From: Atribacterota bacterium
GTDB taxonomy: Bacteria > Atribacterota > Phoenicimicrobiia > Phoenicimicrobiales > Stramentimicrobiaceae
Direction: 5' to 3'
Assembly (NCBI GenBank): GCA_028717805.1
Contig: JAQUNC010000002.1
Coordinates: 1-64,000 of the forward strand
Length of the DNA stretch: 64,000 bases
The position numbers were made by a program, and so were the translations under genes. The notes below the pieces were generated by a model. It was given only the letters and a program-made list of their open reading frames with translations. It made no database searches and had not been told where the DNA came from. Below are positions 1 to 8,473 of the stretch, in pieces (positions within the stretch are counted from its first letter, which is position 1; each line of letters starts with the position of its first letter).

Positions 1-104
1 AAGACCGGTTCGTTTCTCTCTTTTACTCTAAGTGATTTTTTACGTAATAATCCCTCCAGAACAATCTTTAATTTTTGACTGCTCTCCCATGTACGCCGTT
101 TCAT
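1..104 (-). CDS. Possible IS3-family OrfA transposase, 5' end only (runs off the window)
   Basis: The reading frame starts at the ATG complementary to 102-104 and leaves the window at base 1. The first residues, MKRRTWESSQKLKIVLEG, resemble the start of IS3/IS911-type OrfA proteins, the helix-turn-helix subunits of a DDE transposase. A possible ribosome site (AAAGGAG) lies about 11 bases upstream. After residue 18 the match to OrfA fades, so the frame may be shifted or decayed. The bases upstream, to about 180, include a GGGGAGCAGTA stretch that could be the element's terminal repeat. Only about 34 residues are visible. Confidence 0.4.
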   Translation of the reverse strand, partial: MKRRTWESSQKLKIVLEGLLRKKSLRVKERNEPV

Positions 105-537
105 CTTAGAATAGACTCCTTTCTAATCTTGAGCTTATTCTAACTTAAAATCATCCTTTTGTTAAAGGGGAGCAGTATAAATGAATTGAAATCAATATAT
201 TTTTTAGTTTAAATTATGCAGTTTTCAGTAAATAGTAATAGTGAAGAAATCTCTAAAGTAAAAACTTTTCATATTAAATTGTTTTTAAAGGTACGACTTC
301 AGGATATGAGTAACAAAAAACTTCAAGACATAGATAACACTTTCTAATAAAATAACAGATGAAAACTTATCAAAAAGGAGTGTTCATCTGATACCTTGGA
401 GGGAACAAAAAATAATGGAGCAAAGCGACGACGCGATCTCATCCATTTTTACCCGAGGAAATTTTAACCAAAAACTATGAACTAATAACTTCATACCAAC
501 GACTAATTTAACGGTATATGGATATGTTAGATACTGA
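105..537. other. Gap with no gene; weak repeat and possible stray element end
   Basis: This 433-base stretch holds no convincing reading frame. Its left part (to about 180) is probably the end of the IS3-like element. Bases 416-447 contain a GC-richer segment with GCAAAGCGACGACGCGATC inside an AATGGA/TCCATT inverted pair. It resembles the GAGCGAAGCGACGAAGCAATC repeats scattered through many bacterial genomes. The right part (470-537) is A+T-rich sequence of the TTAGT/TTTTTAGTT kind seen in other gaps of this window. Confidence 0.4.
416..450. repeat. Possible dispersed GAGCGAAGCGACG-type repeat remnant
   Basis: The segment reads GGAGCAAAGCGACGACGCGA followed by TCTCATCC and is flanked by AATGGA and TCCATT, which can pair. 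Sequences of the form GGAGCGAAGCGACGAAGCAATC are a familiar dispersed repeat in environmental genomes, and this looks like a degenerate copy. It is the most G+C-rich part of the gap. Its downstream side has a T-run on the plus strand, so it could also work as a weak terminator. Only one copy is seen in this window. Confidence 0.35.
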
Positions 538-2337
538 TTACAAGTCTATTTTTAAATGCAACTCCTTTAGCTGTTCTGGACTCACCTTTGCCGGGGCTCC
601 TGTTAGCAGACAGGTCGCCTTTTGTGTTTTAGGAAAGGCAATCACTTCACGTATGGAAGTGGCACCTGCCAGTAACATTACCAGTCTATCCATGCCAAAG
701 GCAATACCTCCATGTGGTGGTGCACCATATTGCAAGGCTTCCAGAAGATAACCAAATTTTTGCATTGCCTCTTCAGGTTTGATTCCCAATAAATCAAATA
801 TCTTCTGTTGTAGTTCGGTCCGGTGGATACGAATACTTCCTCCCCCAATTTCATTACCATTTAAGACTAAATCATATGCTTTAGAACGAACCTGATAAGG
901 ATTATTATCCAATAGAGGAATATCTTCATCTACTGGAGCAGTAAAGGGATGATGCATAGAAGTATATCTCTTTTCGGTTTGGGAATATTCAAATAAAGGG
1001 AAATTGGTTACCCATAAAAATTTATATTGTTTTTCTGGAATTATATTTAAAGTATTAGCTAATTTTATGCGGAGCATCCCAATTGCTTGACTTACCTTTT
1101 CGCTGCTACCAGCCACAATAAAAATAAGGTCACCAGATGTTGCCTGCATTTCCTTTTTGATTAATGTTATTTCTTCCTCAGTAATATATTTTCCTATAGA
1201 TGATTGTATTTGATTTCCTTCCTTAAAACGGATATAAGCTAAACCACTTAATCCAAATGATTTAATAAAAGGGTCTAAATCATCAATATTCTTACGGGAA
1301 AATTTATTAGGCTTTTCTGTCTTTAAGGCACCAATTTTCCCACCATCTGCTATCACATCTAAAAAAGCACTAAATTCAGTTTTCTTAAAAATTTCATTTA
1401 AGTTATGTATCTCCATTCCATATCTTAAATCAGGTTTATCCACACCATATCTGGCAATAACATCATCATAATCAAACCTGGGAAAAGGTTTTACTATTTC
1501 AATACCCAGTATTTCTTTGAACAGATGAACCATTAAATCCTCAATAAGACTGAATAACTCATCCCGGTCAATGAAGGACATTTCCATATCCAATTGGGTA
1601 AATTCCGGGGCTCGATCTGCTCTTAAATCTTCATCCCGAAAACATCTTACTATCTGGAAATATTTATCGAAACCACTGATCATCAATAACTGTTTAAACA
1701 ATTGCGGTGATTGAGGAAGGGCATAAAAATTTCCTGGATTGATCCGACTGGGGACAATATAGTCCCGGGCGCCTTCGGGTGTGCTTATGGTTAAAAATGG
1801 TGTTTCTATATCCAAAAAACCCCTTTCACTTAAAAAGTTCCGAATTAACTGGCAAACTCGGTGGCGTAATATGAGATTATTTTTCATTTCTGGTCTTCTC
1901 AGGTCCAGATAACGAAACTTTAAACGCATATCCTCTCCCACATCAGAATATTCATTTATACTAAAAGGAGGTGGTTCCGATTGATTTAGAATCCTCATCT
2001 GATTAACTTTGACTTCAATTTCACCGGTTTTTAAATTAGGATTAATTGCCTCTTCCCCTCTTGACATTACTTCTCCTTTAATGGCAATAACATATTCGTT
2101 GCGTATTTTATGTGCCATCAAATGTGCTTCATTAGAAATTTTAGGGTCAAAAACTACTTGAGTTTTACCCTCTCTATCTCTCAAATCAACAAAGATAAGT
2201 CCCCCGTGGTCTCGACGGGAATTAATCCATCCCATCAGGGTAACTTTTTCCTTAATATTATTTTTACCCAATTCACCGCAGCTATGAGTTCTTTTCCAGG
2301 TTTTCAGCTCATATTTATCTTGTTCAAGAATAGTCAT
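538..2337 (-). CDS. aspS: Aspartyl-tRNA synthetase
   Basis: Charges tRNA-Asp with aspartate in the cytoplasm. The 599-residue product is full length for bacterial AspRS. It has an N-terminal OB-fold anticodon-binding domain (about 17-105), the class II core with motif 2 FRDEDLRADRAPEFTQ, the bacterial GAD insert (about 290-420), and motif 3 GIAFGMDRLVMLL near the C-terminus. The start is ATG, with AAGGAG about 12 bases upstream, which is a little far. It is the last gene of the hisS-asnS-aspS cluster, and the upstream T-box appears to read an Asp codon. A separate asnS next door suggests, but does not prove, a discriminating enzyme. Confidence 0.97.
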   Translation of the reverse strand: MTILEQDKYELKTWKRTHSCGELGKNNIKEKVTLMGWINSRRDHGGLIFVDLRDREGKTQVVFDPKISNEAHLMAHKIRNEYVIAIKGEVMSRGEEAINPNLKTGEIEVKVNQMRILNQSEPPPFSINEYSDVGEDMRLKFRYLDLRRPEMKNNLILRHRVCQLIRNFLSERGFLDIETPFLTISTPEGARDYIVPSRINPGNFYALPQSPQLFKQLLMISGFDKYFQIVRCFRDEDLRADRAPEFTQLDMEMSFIDRDELFSLIEDLMVHLFKEILGIEIVKPFPRFDYDDVIARYGVDKPDLRYGMEIHNLNEIFKKTEFSAFLDVIADGGKIGALKTEKPNKFSRKNIDDLDPFIKSFGLSGLAYIRFKEGNQIQSSIGKYITEEEITLIKKEMQATSGDLIFIVAGSSEKVSQAIGMLRIKLANTLNIIPEKQYKFLWVTNFPLFEYSQTEKRYTSMHHPFTAPVDEDIPLLDNNPYQVRSKAYDLVLNGNEIGGGSIRIHRTELQQKIFDLLGIKPEEAMQKFGYLLEALQYGAPPHGGIAFGMDRLVMLLAGATSIREVIAFPKTQKATCLLTGAPAKVSPEQLKELHLKIDL

Positions 2338-2354
2338 CTTATTGGTTCACTCCT

Positions 2355-2555
2355 TATTAATATTAGATATGATATATGATATACCATGCAAAGCATAGCG
2401 CATAGCGATTAAATTTTTCTTTAGTCGTTAGTATCTAGTTTTTAGTTTTACGTTTTTTGTTTTTAGTTAATAATATATTTCTTATTAATAATATTTACTC
2501 ATTACTGCGTTCTCTTCACTTTATATAATATTAAGATATAGCTATAACGCACGGA
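2355..2555. repeat. Intergenic repeat element, copy A (aspS-asnS gap)
   Basis: The gap between aspS and asnS carries an A+T-rich element related to copies at 24531-24760 and 42385-42612. Shared parts, read on the plus strand, are a TTTT-C/A-C-GTTTT...GTTTTTAGTT block (here about 2446-2470), then ATTTCTTATT and TACTCATTACT (about 2480-2506). The ends are rich in ATATGATATA-like short palindromes. This is the most diverged of the three copies. No reading frame fits it. Like the other two, it lies just upstream of a minus-strand gene. Confidence 0.5.
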
Positions 2556-2559
2556 TGAT

Positions 2560-3855
2560 TCAGGGATAAATCTTATTCAACATTCGGGGGAAGGGTATAG
2601 TTTCCCGGATATGAGGAAGGTTGCATATCCAGGCTACAGTTCTTTCAATTCCCAACCCAAAACCAGAATGAGGAACTGACCCGTATTTTCTCAAATCAAT
2701 GTACCATTGATAATCCTCTTCCGGTAATTTATAATCTCTAATCCTTTCTTTAATTAACTGGTAATCATCAATACGCTGTCCCCCACCAATTATTTCACCA
2801 AATCCTTCTGGAGCAATTAAGTCAGCTCCCAAAACAGTCTCTGGTCTTTCCGGATCCGGTTTCATATAAAAAGCTTTACATTTAGTAGGAAAATGATGAA
2901 TAAAGACTGGTTTATCATATTGCTTAGAAACAATGGTTTCATCTTCACCTCCCAGGTCTTCTCCCCATTGAGTAGCACTGCCCTCTTTTTGTACTATTTT
3001 AATAGCATCATCATAAGATAAATAGGGAAAAGGTGGCTGAATTTTTTCTAAAGCAGAAATATCTCTTTCCAGCACTTTTAGCTCTAAGGAACAGTTTTGC
3101 AATACATGGCCAACAATCACTGTAATTAATTCTTCCTGTAATTGTTTATTATCATTAAAATCAAAGTAGGCTGCTTCCGGTTCAACCATCCAGAACTCCA
3201 TCAGGTGTCTTCTCGTTTTAGACTTCTCCGCTCTAAAGGTAGGACCAAAACAGTATACTTTACCAAAAGCCATAGCGGCTGCTTCGTTATACAATTGACC
3301 ACTCTGGGTTAAATAAGCTTTATCACCAAAATACTCTGTTTCAAATAGCGTAGTAGTCCCTTCACAGGCAGCAGGTGTCAAAATGGGAGATTCAATTAGG
3401 TAAAAGCCCTTTTTCTGTAAAAATTGATGAATAGCTTTCACAATTTCCACCCTAATTCTTAAAATGGCATTCTGCCTCTGGGTTCTTATCCAGAGATGTC
3501 GATAATTCATTAAAAATCCTACACCATGTTTTTTTAAAGAGATGGGATAATCTTCATAAGCATTTTGAATAACCTGAATGGTCTTAACCAGCATTTCATA
3601 TCCACTGGGAGCTCTTTGCTCCTTTTTTATAATCCCCTCTACCAAGATAGAAGATTCATAATTAAGTTCATCCAGCAAATTAAAATATTGATCCTCCATT
3701 TCACTCTTGACCAGGATTCCCTGCAAAAATCCTGTTCCATCCCTGATAATCATAAATTTTACTTTACCGCTGGAACGTTGATTATAAAGCCATCCTTTGA
3801 TAGTAACATATTCCGTTTCATAATTTCCAACCTCTGATATAGCAATCACTTTCAT
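2560..3855 (-). CDS. asnS: Asparaginyl-tRNA synthetase
   Basis: Class IIb synthetase that charges tRNA-Asn directly with asparagine. At 431 residues it is the usual bacterial size. It has an N-terminal OB-fold (about 15-110), motif 2 GPTFRAEKSKTRRH, and motif 3 GFGLGIERTVAWIC close to the C-terminus. No GAD insert is present, which separates it from AspRS. It lies 61 bases downstream of hisS on the same strand and is probably cotranscribed with it. A gap of 222 bases with a repeat-like element separates it from aspS, so aspS could also have its own promoter. Confidence 0.96.
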   Translation of the reverse strand: MKVIAISEVGNYETEYVTIKGWLYNQRSSGKVKFMIIRDGTGFLQGILVKSEMEDQYFNLLDELNYESSILVEGIIKKEQRAPSGYEMLVKTIQVIQNAYEDYPISLKKHGVGFLMNYRHLWIRTQRQNAILRIRVEIVKAIHQFLQKKGFYLIESPILTPAACEGTTTLFETEYFGDKAYLTQSGQLYNEAAAMAFGKVYCFGPTFRAEKSKTRRHLMEFWMVEPEAAYFDFNDNKQLQEELITVIVGHVLQNCSLELKVLERDISALEKIQPPFPYLSYDDAIKIVQKEGSATQWGEDLGGEDETIVSKQYDKPVFIHHFPTKCKAFYMKPDPERPETVLGADLIAPEGFGEIIGGGQRIDDYQLIKERIRDYKLPEEDYQWYIDLRKYGSVPHSGFGLGIERTVAWICNLPHIRETIPFPRMLNKIYP

Positions 3856-3916
3856 CAGATTACCTCCTACTCAATACCTAAAACAGATAATTTATTAATT
3901 TTTAATGAATTAAGAT

Positions 3917-5188
3917 TTAAGCACTGTCTGCAATAAGGTCTTGCAAATAGGTCAAAATTTGGTCTCGGGAAACTGTTTGCTGTGTTCCCTTTAGCATATT
4001 TTTTATTATTACCTTATTTTTCTTTAACTCTTCTGGCCCTAAAATAATCACATAAGGAGCTTGTAATTTGTTAGCCATCCTCATCTGTGCTTTTAAACTT
4101 CTACCAAGAAAATCCATCTCCGTAGAAATTCCCATTGCCCTTATCTGATTGGCAATTTTCAGGGCAAAAATAATTTGATCCTGACTGGTTGTAGTTACAA
4201 AAATCTTAATTCCACCCCAAACCGGAATCTTAATATCTTGCTTGATCATAGTTTCCAAAATTCTCTCCATACCGGCGGCAAAGCCTACAGCCGGAGTGGA
4301 TTTACCACCCAATTCTTCTGATAGATAATCATATCTACCACCGCCGCCTACTGCATTCTGAGCTCCCAGTTCACCGGATAAAATCTCAAAAGCAGTTTTG
4401 GTATAGTAATCCAATCCTCTCACCAATAAAGGATTAATTTGATAGGTAATGTCGAGATTATCCAGGTAATATCTCAATCTGCTAAAATGAGTGGCACAAT
4501 CCTCACATAAATAGTCAAAAATAGAAGGACATTTCTTGATTTCTATCTGACATTGTTCCTTTTTACAATCCAGTATTCTAAGAGGATTTTTGTCATAACG
4601 TAATTGACAATCAGGGCATAATAAACTTTTCTTTTCCTGAAAATAATATCTAAGTGCCTTGAGATAATCAGTTCTGCATTGCCGGCAACCAACACTATTT
4701 AACATCAGTCTTAAATCGGTCAATCCTAATTTTTTGTAAACAGCCAGGGAGGCAGCTATAATCTCTGCATCAATAATGGGTAATGAGGATCCAATGGCTT
4801 CTAAGCCAAACTGATTGAATTGCCGATATCTACCTGCCTGTGGTTTTTCACAACGGAACATGCTTCCAATATAGAATAATTTGCTCAAGAGATTTTCCCG
4901 GCTAAGATTGTGCTCTATATATGCCCTAACTACAGGAGCAGTCCCCTCGGGACGTAAAGTTAAACTTCTCCCTTTGCGATCTTGAAAAGTGAACATTTCC
5001 TTATTCACAATATCAGTCGATTCTCCAATTCCTCTAACAAATAATTCAGTATATTCAAAAGCAGGTGTTCTTATTTCTCTATAGCCAAAGTTTTGTAATA
5101 CTTCTTTTATTGTATTTTCCAGATAATACCAGTAATCTATCTTGGTAGGAAGTATATCACTGGTTCCTTTTGGTAATCTTGCTAACAA
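3917..5188 (-). CDS. hisS: Histidyl-tRNA synthetase
   Basis: Class IIa synthetase that charges tRNA-His. The 423 residues include motif 2 (GRYRQFNQFGLEAIG), the histidine-binding signature LVRGLDYYTKTAFE, the motif 3 region AVGFAAGMERIL, and the C-terminal anticodon-binding domain (about 325-420). The start is TTG, chosen because AAGGAG sits 6 bases upstream and the next residues (LARLPKGTSDILP) match the family start. It is the first gene after a long T-box leader, so transcription should rise when a particular tRNA is uncharged. The leader features point to tRNA-Asp more than tRNA-His. Confidence 0.96.
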   Translation of the reverse strand: MLARLPKGTSDILPTKIDYWYYLENTIKEVLQNFGYREIRTPAFEYTELFVRGIGESTDIVNKEMFTFQDRKGRSLTLRPEGTAPVVRAYIEHNLSRENLLSKLFYIGSMFRCEKPQAGRYRQFNQFGLEAIGSSLPIIDAEIIAASLAVYKKLGLTDLRLMLNSVGCRQCRTDYLKALRYYFQEKKSLLCPDCQLRYDKNPLRILDCKKEQCQIEIKKCPSIFDYLCEDCATHFSRLRYYLDNLDITYQINPLLVRGLDYYTKTAFEILSGELGAQNAVGGGGRYDYLSEELGGKSTPAVGFAAGMERILETMIKQDIKIPVWGGIKIFVTTTSQDQIIFALKIANQIRAMGISTEMDFLGRSLKAQMRMANKLQAPYVIILGPEELKKNKVIIKNMLKGTQQTVSRDQILTYLQDLIADSA

Positions 5189-5399
5189 TATTATCTCCTT
5201 ACAGGATATTCAAGATGAATCCTTCTCCTTGGTTATCCCCTTTATAGTATTTGGTATATCGTATTATATTAGGCTTATGGAATATTATGTTATTGGTTAT
5301 GAACTGATTAATAAAAATTTATCCCTTAGTTACAATCCACTCTTTAATAATAAATGATTACAGTTCTATTTTAAGAGAAATTAACACGATATATTCCTA

Positions 5400-5660
5400 A
5401 GCTAAATAAAAAACCTGATAATATTATAGTAATTAATAATATTATCAGGGACGAAAATTTCTTTTCGCGGTGCCACCCTCATTGAATGGATGAAATATCC
5501 CATTCCGCTCATTCTTTTAACGCACTGGGACGAATAGATTTGATAAAATCAATTTATTTCAGGAAGACTAATTAGGGGATGTCCTTCGATTGCCTGATAT
5601 GGTAATCTACTTTCCCCTCTCAATCTATTAGCCAATTATAAATTGAAAAGTACAAATACT
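5400..5660 (-). promoter_or_regulatory. T-box riboswitch leader of hisS-asnS-aspS
   Basis: On the minus strand the conserved T-box AGGGTGGCACCGCG is complementary to 5466-5479. The antiterminator pairs AGGG with TCCCT and GCGAAAA with TTTTCG. The competing terminator is complementary to 5408-5449. A proposed Stem I spans 5631-5568: CTAAT/ATTAG at the base, GGGGA/TCCCC, an AGTA (5611-5608) and GAA (5587-5585) pair as in the specifier-loop S-turn, and GATT/AATC closing a 12-base loop. The specifier would be GAC (5583-5581), an Asp codon followed by A. The variable T-box base is C, which pairs with a G discriminator, as in tRNA-Asp and tRNA-Asn but not bacterial tRNA-His. A stem pairing GAATGG with CCATTC lies just before the T-box. 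The T-box itself is certain; the specifier is inferred. Confidence 0.93.
5408..5449 (-). terminator. Regulated terminator of the T-box leader
   Basis: On the minus strand CCTGATAATATTAT pairs perfectly (14 bp) with ATAATATTATCAGG around an 8-base loop, followed by six Ts. The 5' arm begins in the TCCCT that the antiterminator also uses, so the two structures exclude each other. It lies about 220 bases upstream of the hisS start codon. Confidence 0.92.
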
Positions 5661-5666
5661 GGTGAT

Positions 5667-5695
5667 ATTTTACCTAATCTTATCTTTAAAGTCAA
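5667..5695 (-). promoter_or_regulatory. Predicted promoter of the hisS T-box operon
   Basis: On the minus strand TTGACT (complement of 5690-5695), a 17-base spacer and TAAAAT (complement of 5667-5672) make a good sigma-70-type promoter. Its start point would be near 5660, just ahead of the proposed Stem I. It lies in the last codons of the upstream pilT gene. This is a sequence match only. Confidence 0.6.
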
Positions 5696-6764
5696 AAATA
5701 TTATCAGAATCAATATAATCAAGAAATGCTTTCTTGCTAATTGCTCTTCTTAATGCTTCCTCTCTGGTAATCTTACCAGCCATTAACAAATCTTTTAAAG
5801 ATTGGTCTAAACTTTGCATACCAATCTTTCTGCTTATCTGTATAGTGGAGGGTATCTGGTAAATCTTTTCATCTCTAATTAAATTACGAATAGCTGGCGT
5901 AGCTAGCATCAGTTCTGCTGCTACCACTCTACCCTGTCCATCCGCAGTTGGAATAAGAGTCTGGGCAATAACCGCTTCAATGGTACCTGCTACTTGCAGG
6001 CGTGCCTGAGCTTGTTGATGGGCGGGAAAGGCATTAATTATTCTCTCAATAGTATCGGCGGCACTATTGGTATGGAGTGTAGAAAAAACAAGATGACCTG
6101 TCTCGGCAGCCCTTAAAGCCATAGAGATGGTTTCTAAATCTCTCATTTCTCCCACTAAAATTACATCAGGATCCTCCCGTAAAGCAACCCTTAAAGCACT
6201 GGCAAAAGAATCAGTATGGTCACCAATTTCTCTTTGGGATATGACACAATTATTGTGTTGATGAATATACTCAATAGGATCTTCAATTGAAATAATATGT
6301 TCATAACGGTTATTATTTACTATATCAATTAAAGCAGCCAGGGTAGTAGATTTACCACTTCCGGTGGGTCCGGTAACCAGCACAATTCCTCTGCTCTGCT
6401 CTGCTAAAGAACCAATTACCTCTGGCAATCCTAATTGTTCAATTGACATTATTTCTGTCGGAATCAATCTTATTGCTGCTGCTTCCCCCAGTCTATGACG
6501 AAAAATATTAATTCTAAATCGTGAGACATCTGGCATTTCATAAGCGAAGTCAAATTGCTTATCTTTCTCAAATGATTTTTTTTGATTATCTTTTAATAAA
6601 GTATATATTAGTTCATGAACATCTTCAACGCTTAAGACCGGAAAACTACTTTTCCTTAATTTACCGTTTAAACGAAAAACTGGTGGAATGCCTATATTTA
6701 AGTGAACATCTGAAGCACCCTGTTCTTTGGCTAATATTAAAATATCCTGTATCTTAAAGTCCAT
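5670..6764 (-). CDS. pilT: Type IV pilus retraction ATPase PilT (copy 1)
   Basis: Hexameric cytoplasmic ATPase that powers pilus retraction. The 364 residues start with the PAS-like PilT N-domain (GASDVHLNIGIPPVFRLNG), followed by Walker A GPTGSGKST (about 134-142), the Asp box, Walker B region DPDVILVGEMRD, and the His box around TGHLVFSTLHTNSA. The C-terminal TPAIRNLIRDEKI motif is the AIRNLIRE signature of PilT as opposed to PilB. Its ATG follows GAGGAG by 10 bases. It lies downstream of an MshEN protein and a second PilT, which share its strand. The two PilT copies are clearly related but not recent duplicates. Confidence 0.95.
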   Translation of the reverse strand: MDFKIQDILILAKEQGASDVHLNIGIPPVFRLNGKLRKSSFPVLSVEDVHELIYTLLKDNQKKSFEKDKQFDFAYEMPDVSRFRINIFRHRLGEAAAIRLIPTEIMSIEQLGLPEVIGSLAEQSRGIVLVTGPTGSGKSTTLAALIDIVNNNRYEHIISIEDPIEYIHQHNNCVISQREIGDHTDSFASALRVALREDPDVILVGEMRDLETISMALRAAETGHLVFSTLHTNSAADTIERIINAFPAHQQAQARLQVAGTIEAVIAQTLIPTADGQGRVVAAELMLATPAIRNLIRDEKIYQIPSTIQISRKIGMQSLDQSLKDLLMAGKITREEALRRAISKKAFLDYIDSDNIFDFKDKIR

Positions 6765-6832
6765 TTATCTATTTCTCCTCTTGCTATAATACTATAATAA
6801 TTATTTGTACAAAGAATTACTCGGATTAGTTA

Positions 6833-7285
6833 TTACCATATATCTGGATATTCTTTCTCTATATACTGAATTATTTCAGAAATATTTTTGAAGGATGCGA
6901 GGGTTACCTCAAAATTACTTTTATAGGAGGATTTAATTTTCTGTAGGGCTTCCTCGTCAGTGGGATCACTCATAGCTACAACCAAAGTATCGTTCATCTC
7001 TATCAGGGGAATTATATTATAATTTTTAATTAAAAATGCGGGAAATTTTTTTAATAAATCCAGATCTAATTGGTTAGTCTCAATTTGAACATAGGGGATA
7101 TCTAACTGTTTACTTAAAATCCAGTTAATCTGATCCTGTGTTACCAGGTGAAGTTCAATTAATATTTCACCAACTCTTTTATTCCTTATTTTTTGCTCTT
7201 TTAATACCATTTCTAATTCTTCCTGAGAGATTAGTCCGTAATCTAATAATATCTCACCCAATCTTTTTTTCTGATTTGCTATCAT
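6833..7285 (-). CDS. Free-standing MshEN-domain protein, predicted cyclic-di-GMP binder
   Basis: A 150-residue protein made only of the N-terminal domain normally fused to PilB/GspE/MshE ATPases. Residues 8-31 fit the MshEN motif RLGxxLxxxGxxxxxxLxxxLxxQ at every fixed position. Residues 37-60 repeat it, with V38 for L, H46 for G and I53 for L, after exactly the 5-residue spacer of the family. In MshE this double motif binds cyclic-di-GMP. The rest (about 65-150) looks like the following GspE N-subdomain. No Walker motif is present. It starts at ATG with AGGAG 6 bases upstream and sits between two pilT genes, so a role in setting pilus retraction is a reasonable inference. Confidence 0.85.
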   Translation of the reverse strand: MIANQKKRLGEILLDYGLISQEELEMVLKEQKIRNKRVGEILIELHLVTQDQINWILSKQLDIPYVQIETNQLDLDLLKKFPAFLIKNYNIIPLIEMNDTLVVAMSDPTDEEALQKIKSSYKSNFEVTLASFKNISEIIQYIEKEYPDIW

Positions 7286-7347
7286 TATTTACTCCTGTAT
7301 ATCTAACTCCTGTTCCTATTCAGACTAAGATAGTGTTTAACTGTTAA

Positions 7348-8400
7348 TTAATTGGAGAGAACAAATTTTGGATCGCTGGCTTTAAATAAAGCCGTTTCTC
7401 TATCAATAACATGATTTTGATATAGCTGACGAAGGGATTGATCCATAGTCTGCATACCCAACTGTTGAGCTCCCTGAATAGAAGCAGGAATCATGTGAAT
7501 ACGTTCTTCACGAATAATATTTTTAATTGCCGGTGTGGCTATCATTATCTCCACAGCAGGCACTCGTTTAGTCTGGTCAATATTGGGAAGTAATGTTTGG
7601 GAAATAACTCCCTGTAAAGATTCAGCCAGCTGAATACGGATTTGTCTCTGCTGGTGAGCAGGAAAAACATCTATGATACGTTCTACAGTTTCAGCAGCAC
7701 TGTTAGTGTGCAGTGTAGAAAATACTAAATGTCCTGTCTCGGCAGCAGTAACAGCCATAGAGATGGTTTCTAAATCTCTCATTTCTCCAACCAAGATGAC
7801 ATCCGGATCTTCCCTTAAGGCACTTCTTAAGGCATAGGTAAATGATTTGGTATGTAGACCAACTTCTCGCTGATCAATAATACAATTCTTATGCTGATGA
7901 ATAAATTCAATAGGATCTTCTATGGTTATGATATGAAGCTTTTGATTTTCATTAATAATATCAATAAAACTGGATATTGTAGTTGATTTCCCACTTCCAG
8001 TAGGTCCGGTAATTAAAACTAATCCTTTTGGTTTTTTAGTGAATTCTACCAGATTCTTAGGTAATCCCAATTCTTCCAATGTCTTAATTTTTCCAGGAAT
8101 CAACCGGAAGGCGCCGGCTATGCCACTTCTATGCATAAAAACATTTACCCTAAAACGGGCTATATTAACAATCTCTAAGGAAAAGTCAATTTCCTTTAAC
8201 TCTTCAAATTTTTTACGTTGTTCTTCACTCAAAATACTATAGATCATCTCATAAACAGCATTCTCAGTTAATTCAGGATAGTTTAATTTAGAAAGTAAAC
8301 CGTTAATACGTAATGTTGGTGGAATACCAACTGTTACATGTAAATCAGATGCTTCCATATCATTGGTAATCTTCAGTAATTCTGTAATATTAATATTCAT
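7348..8400 (-). CDS. pilT: Type IV pilus retraction ATPase PilT (copy 2)
   Basis: Second PilT-type ATPase, 350 residues, with N-domain EASDLHVTVGIPPTLRING, Walker A GPTGSGKST, Walker B region DPDVILVGEMRD, the His-box segment TGHLVFSTLHTNSA and the C-terminal signature TPAIKNIIREERI. The ATG at 8400 is preferred over one 15 bases upstream because GGGGGAA lies 6 bases before it, while the upstream ATG has no ribosome site. It heads a three-gene set with the MshEN protein and the other pilT. Two PilT-like proteins are common in pilus systems (PilT/PilU), but neither copy can be called PilU from sequence alone. Confidence 0.94.
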   Translation of the reverse strand: MNINITELLKITNDMEASDLHVTVGIPPTLRINGLLSKLNYPELTENAVYEMIYSILSEEQRKKFEELKEIDFSLEIVNIARFRVNVFMHRSGIAGAFRLIPGKIKTLEELGLPKNLVEFTKKPKGLVLITGPTGSGKSTTISSFIDIINENQKLHIITIEDPIEFIHQHKNCIIDQREVGLHTKSFTYALRSALREDPDVILVGEMRDLETISMAVTAAETGHLVFSTLHTNSAAETVERIIDVFPAHQQRQIRIQLAESLQGVISQTLLPNIDQTKRVPAVEIMIATPAIKNIIREERIHMIPASIQGAQQLGMQTMDQSLRQLYQNHVIDRETALFKASDPKFVLSN

Positions 8401-8473
8401 TAATAATTCCCCCATTTTTATTTCTGAAAAAGAAGTGGAAAGAAAAAAGATTATATTTATTTTATAAGCTAAA

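Noticed and set aside
518-751. Plus-strand frame over the end of aspS, and the many similar plus-strand frames over other genes
   Set aside because: They run antisense to well-recognised genes, have no family resemblance and no ribosome sites; they are shadows of the coding strand.
5521-5636. Alternative Stem I for the T-box: AATAGATT paired with AATCTATT
   Set aside because: It pairs over a longer span but puts no codon beside an S-turn; the ATTAG/CTAAT-based stem explains AGTA, GAA and GAC together. It is kept only as a competitor structure.
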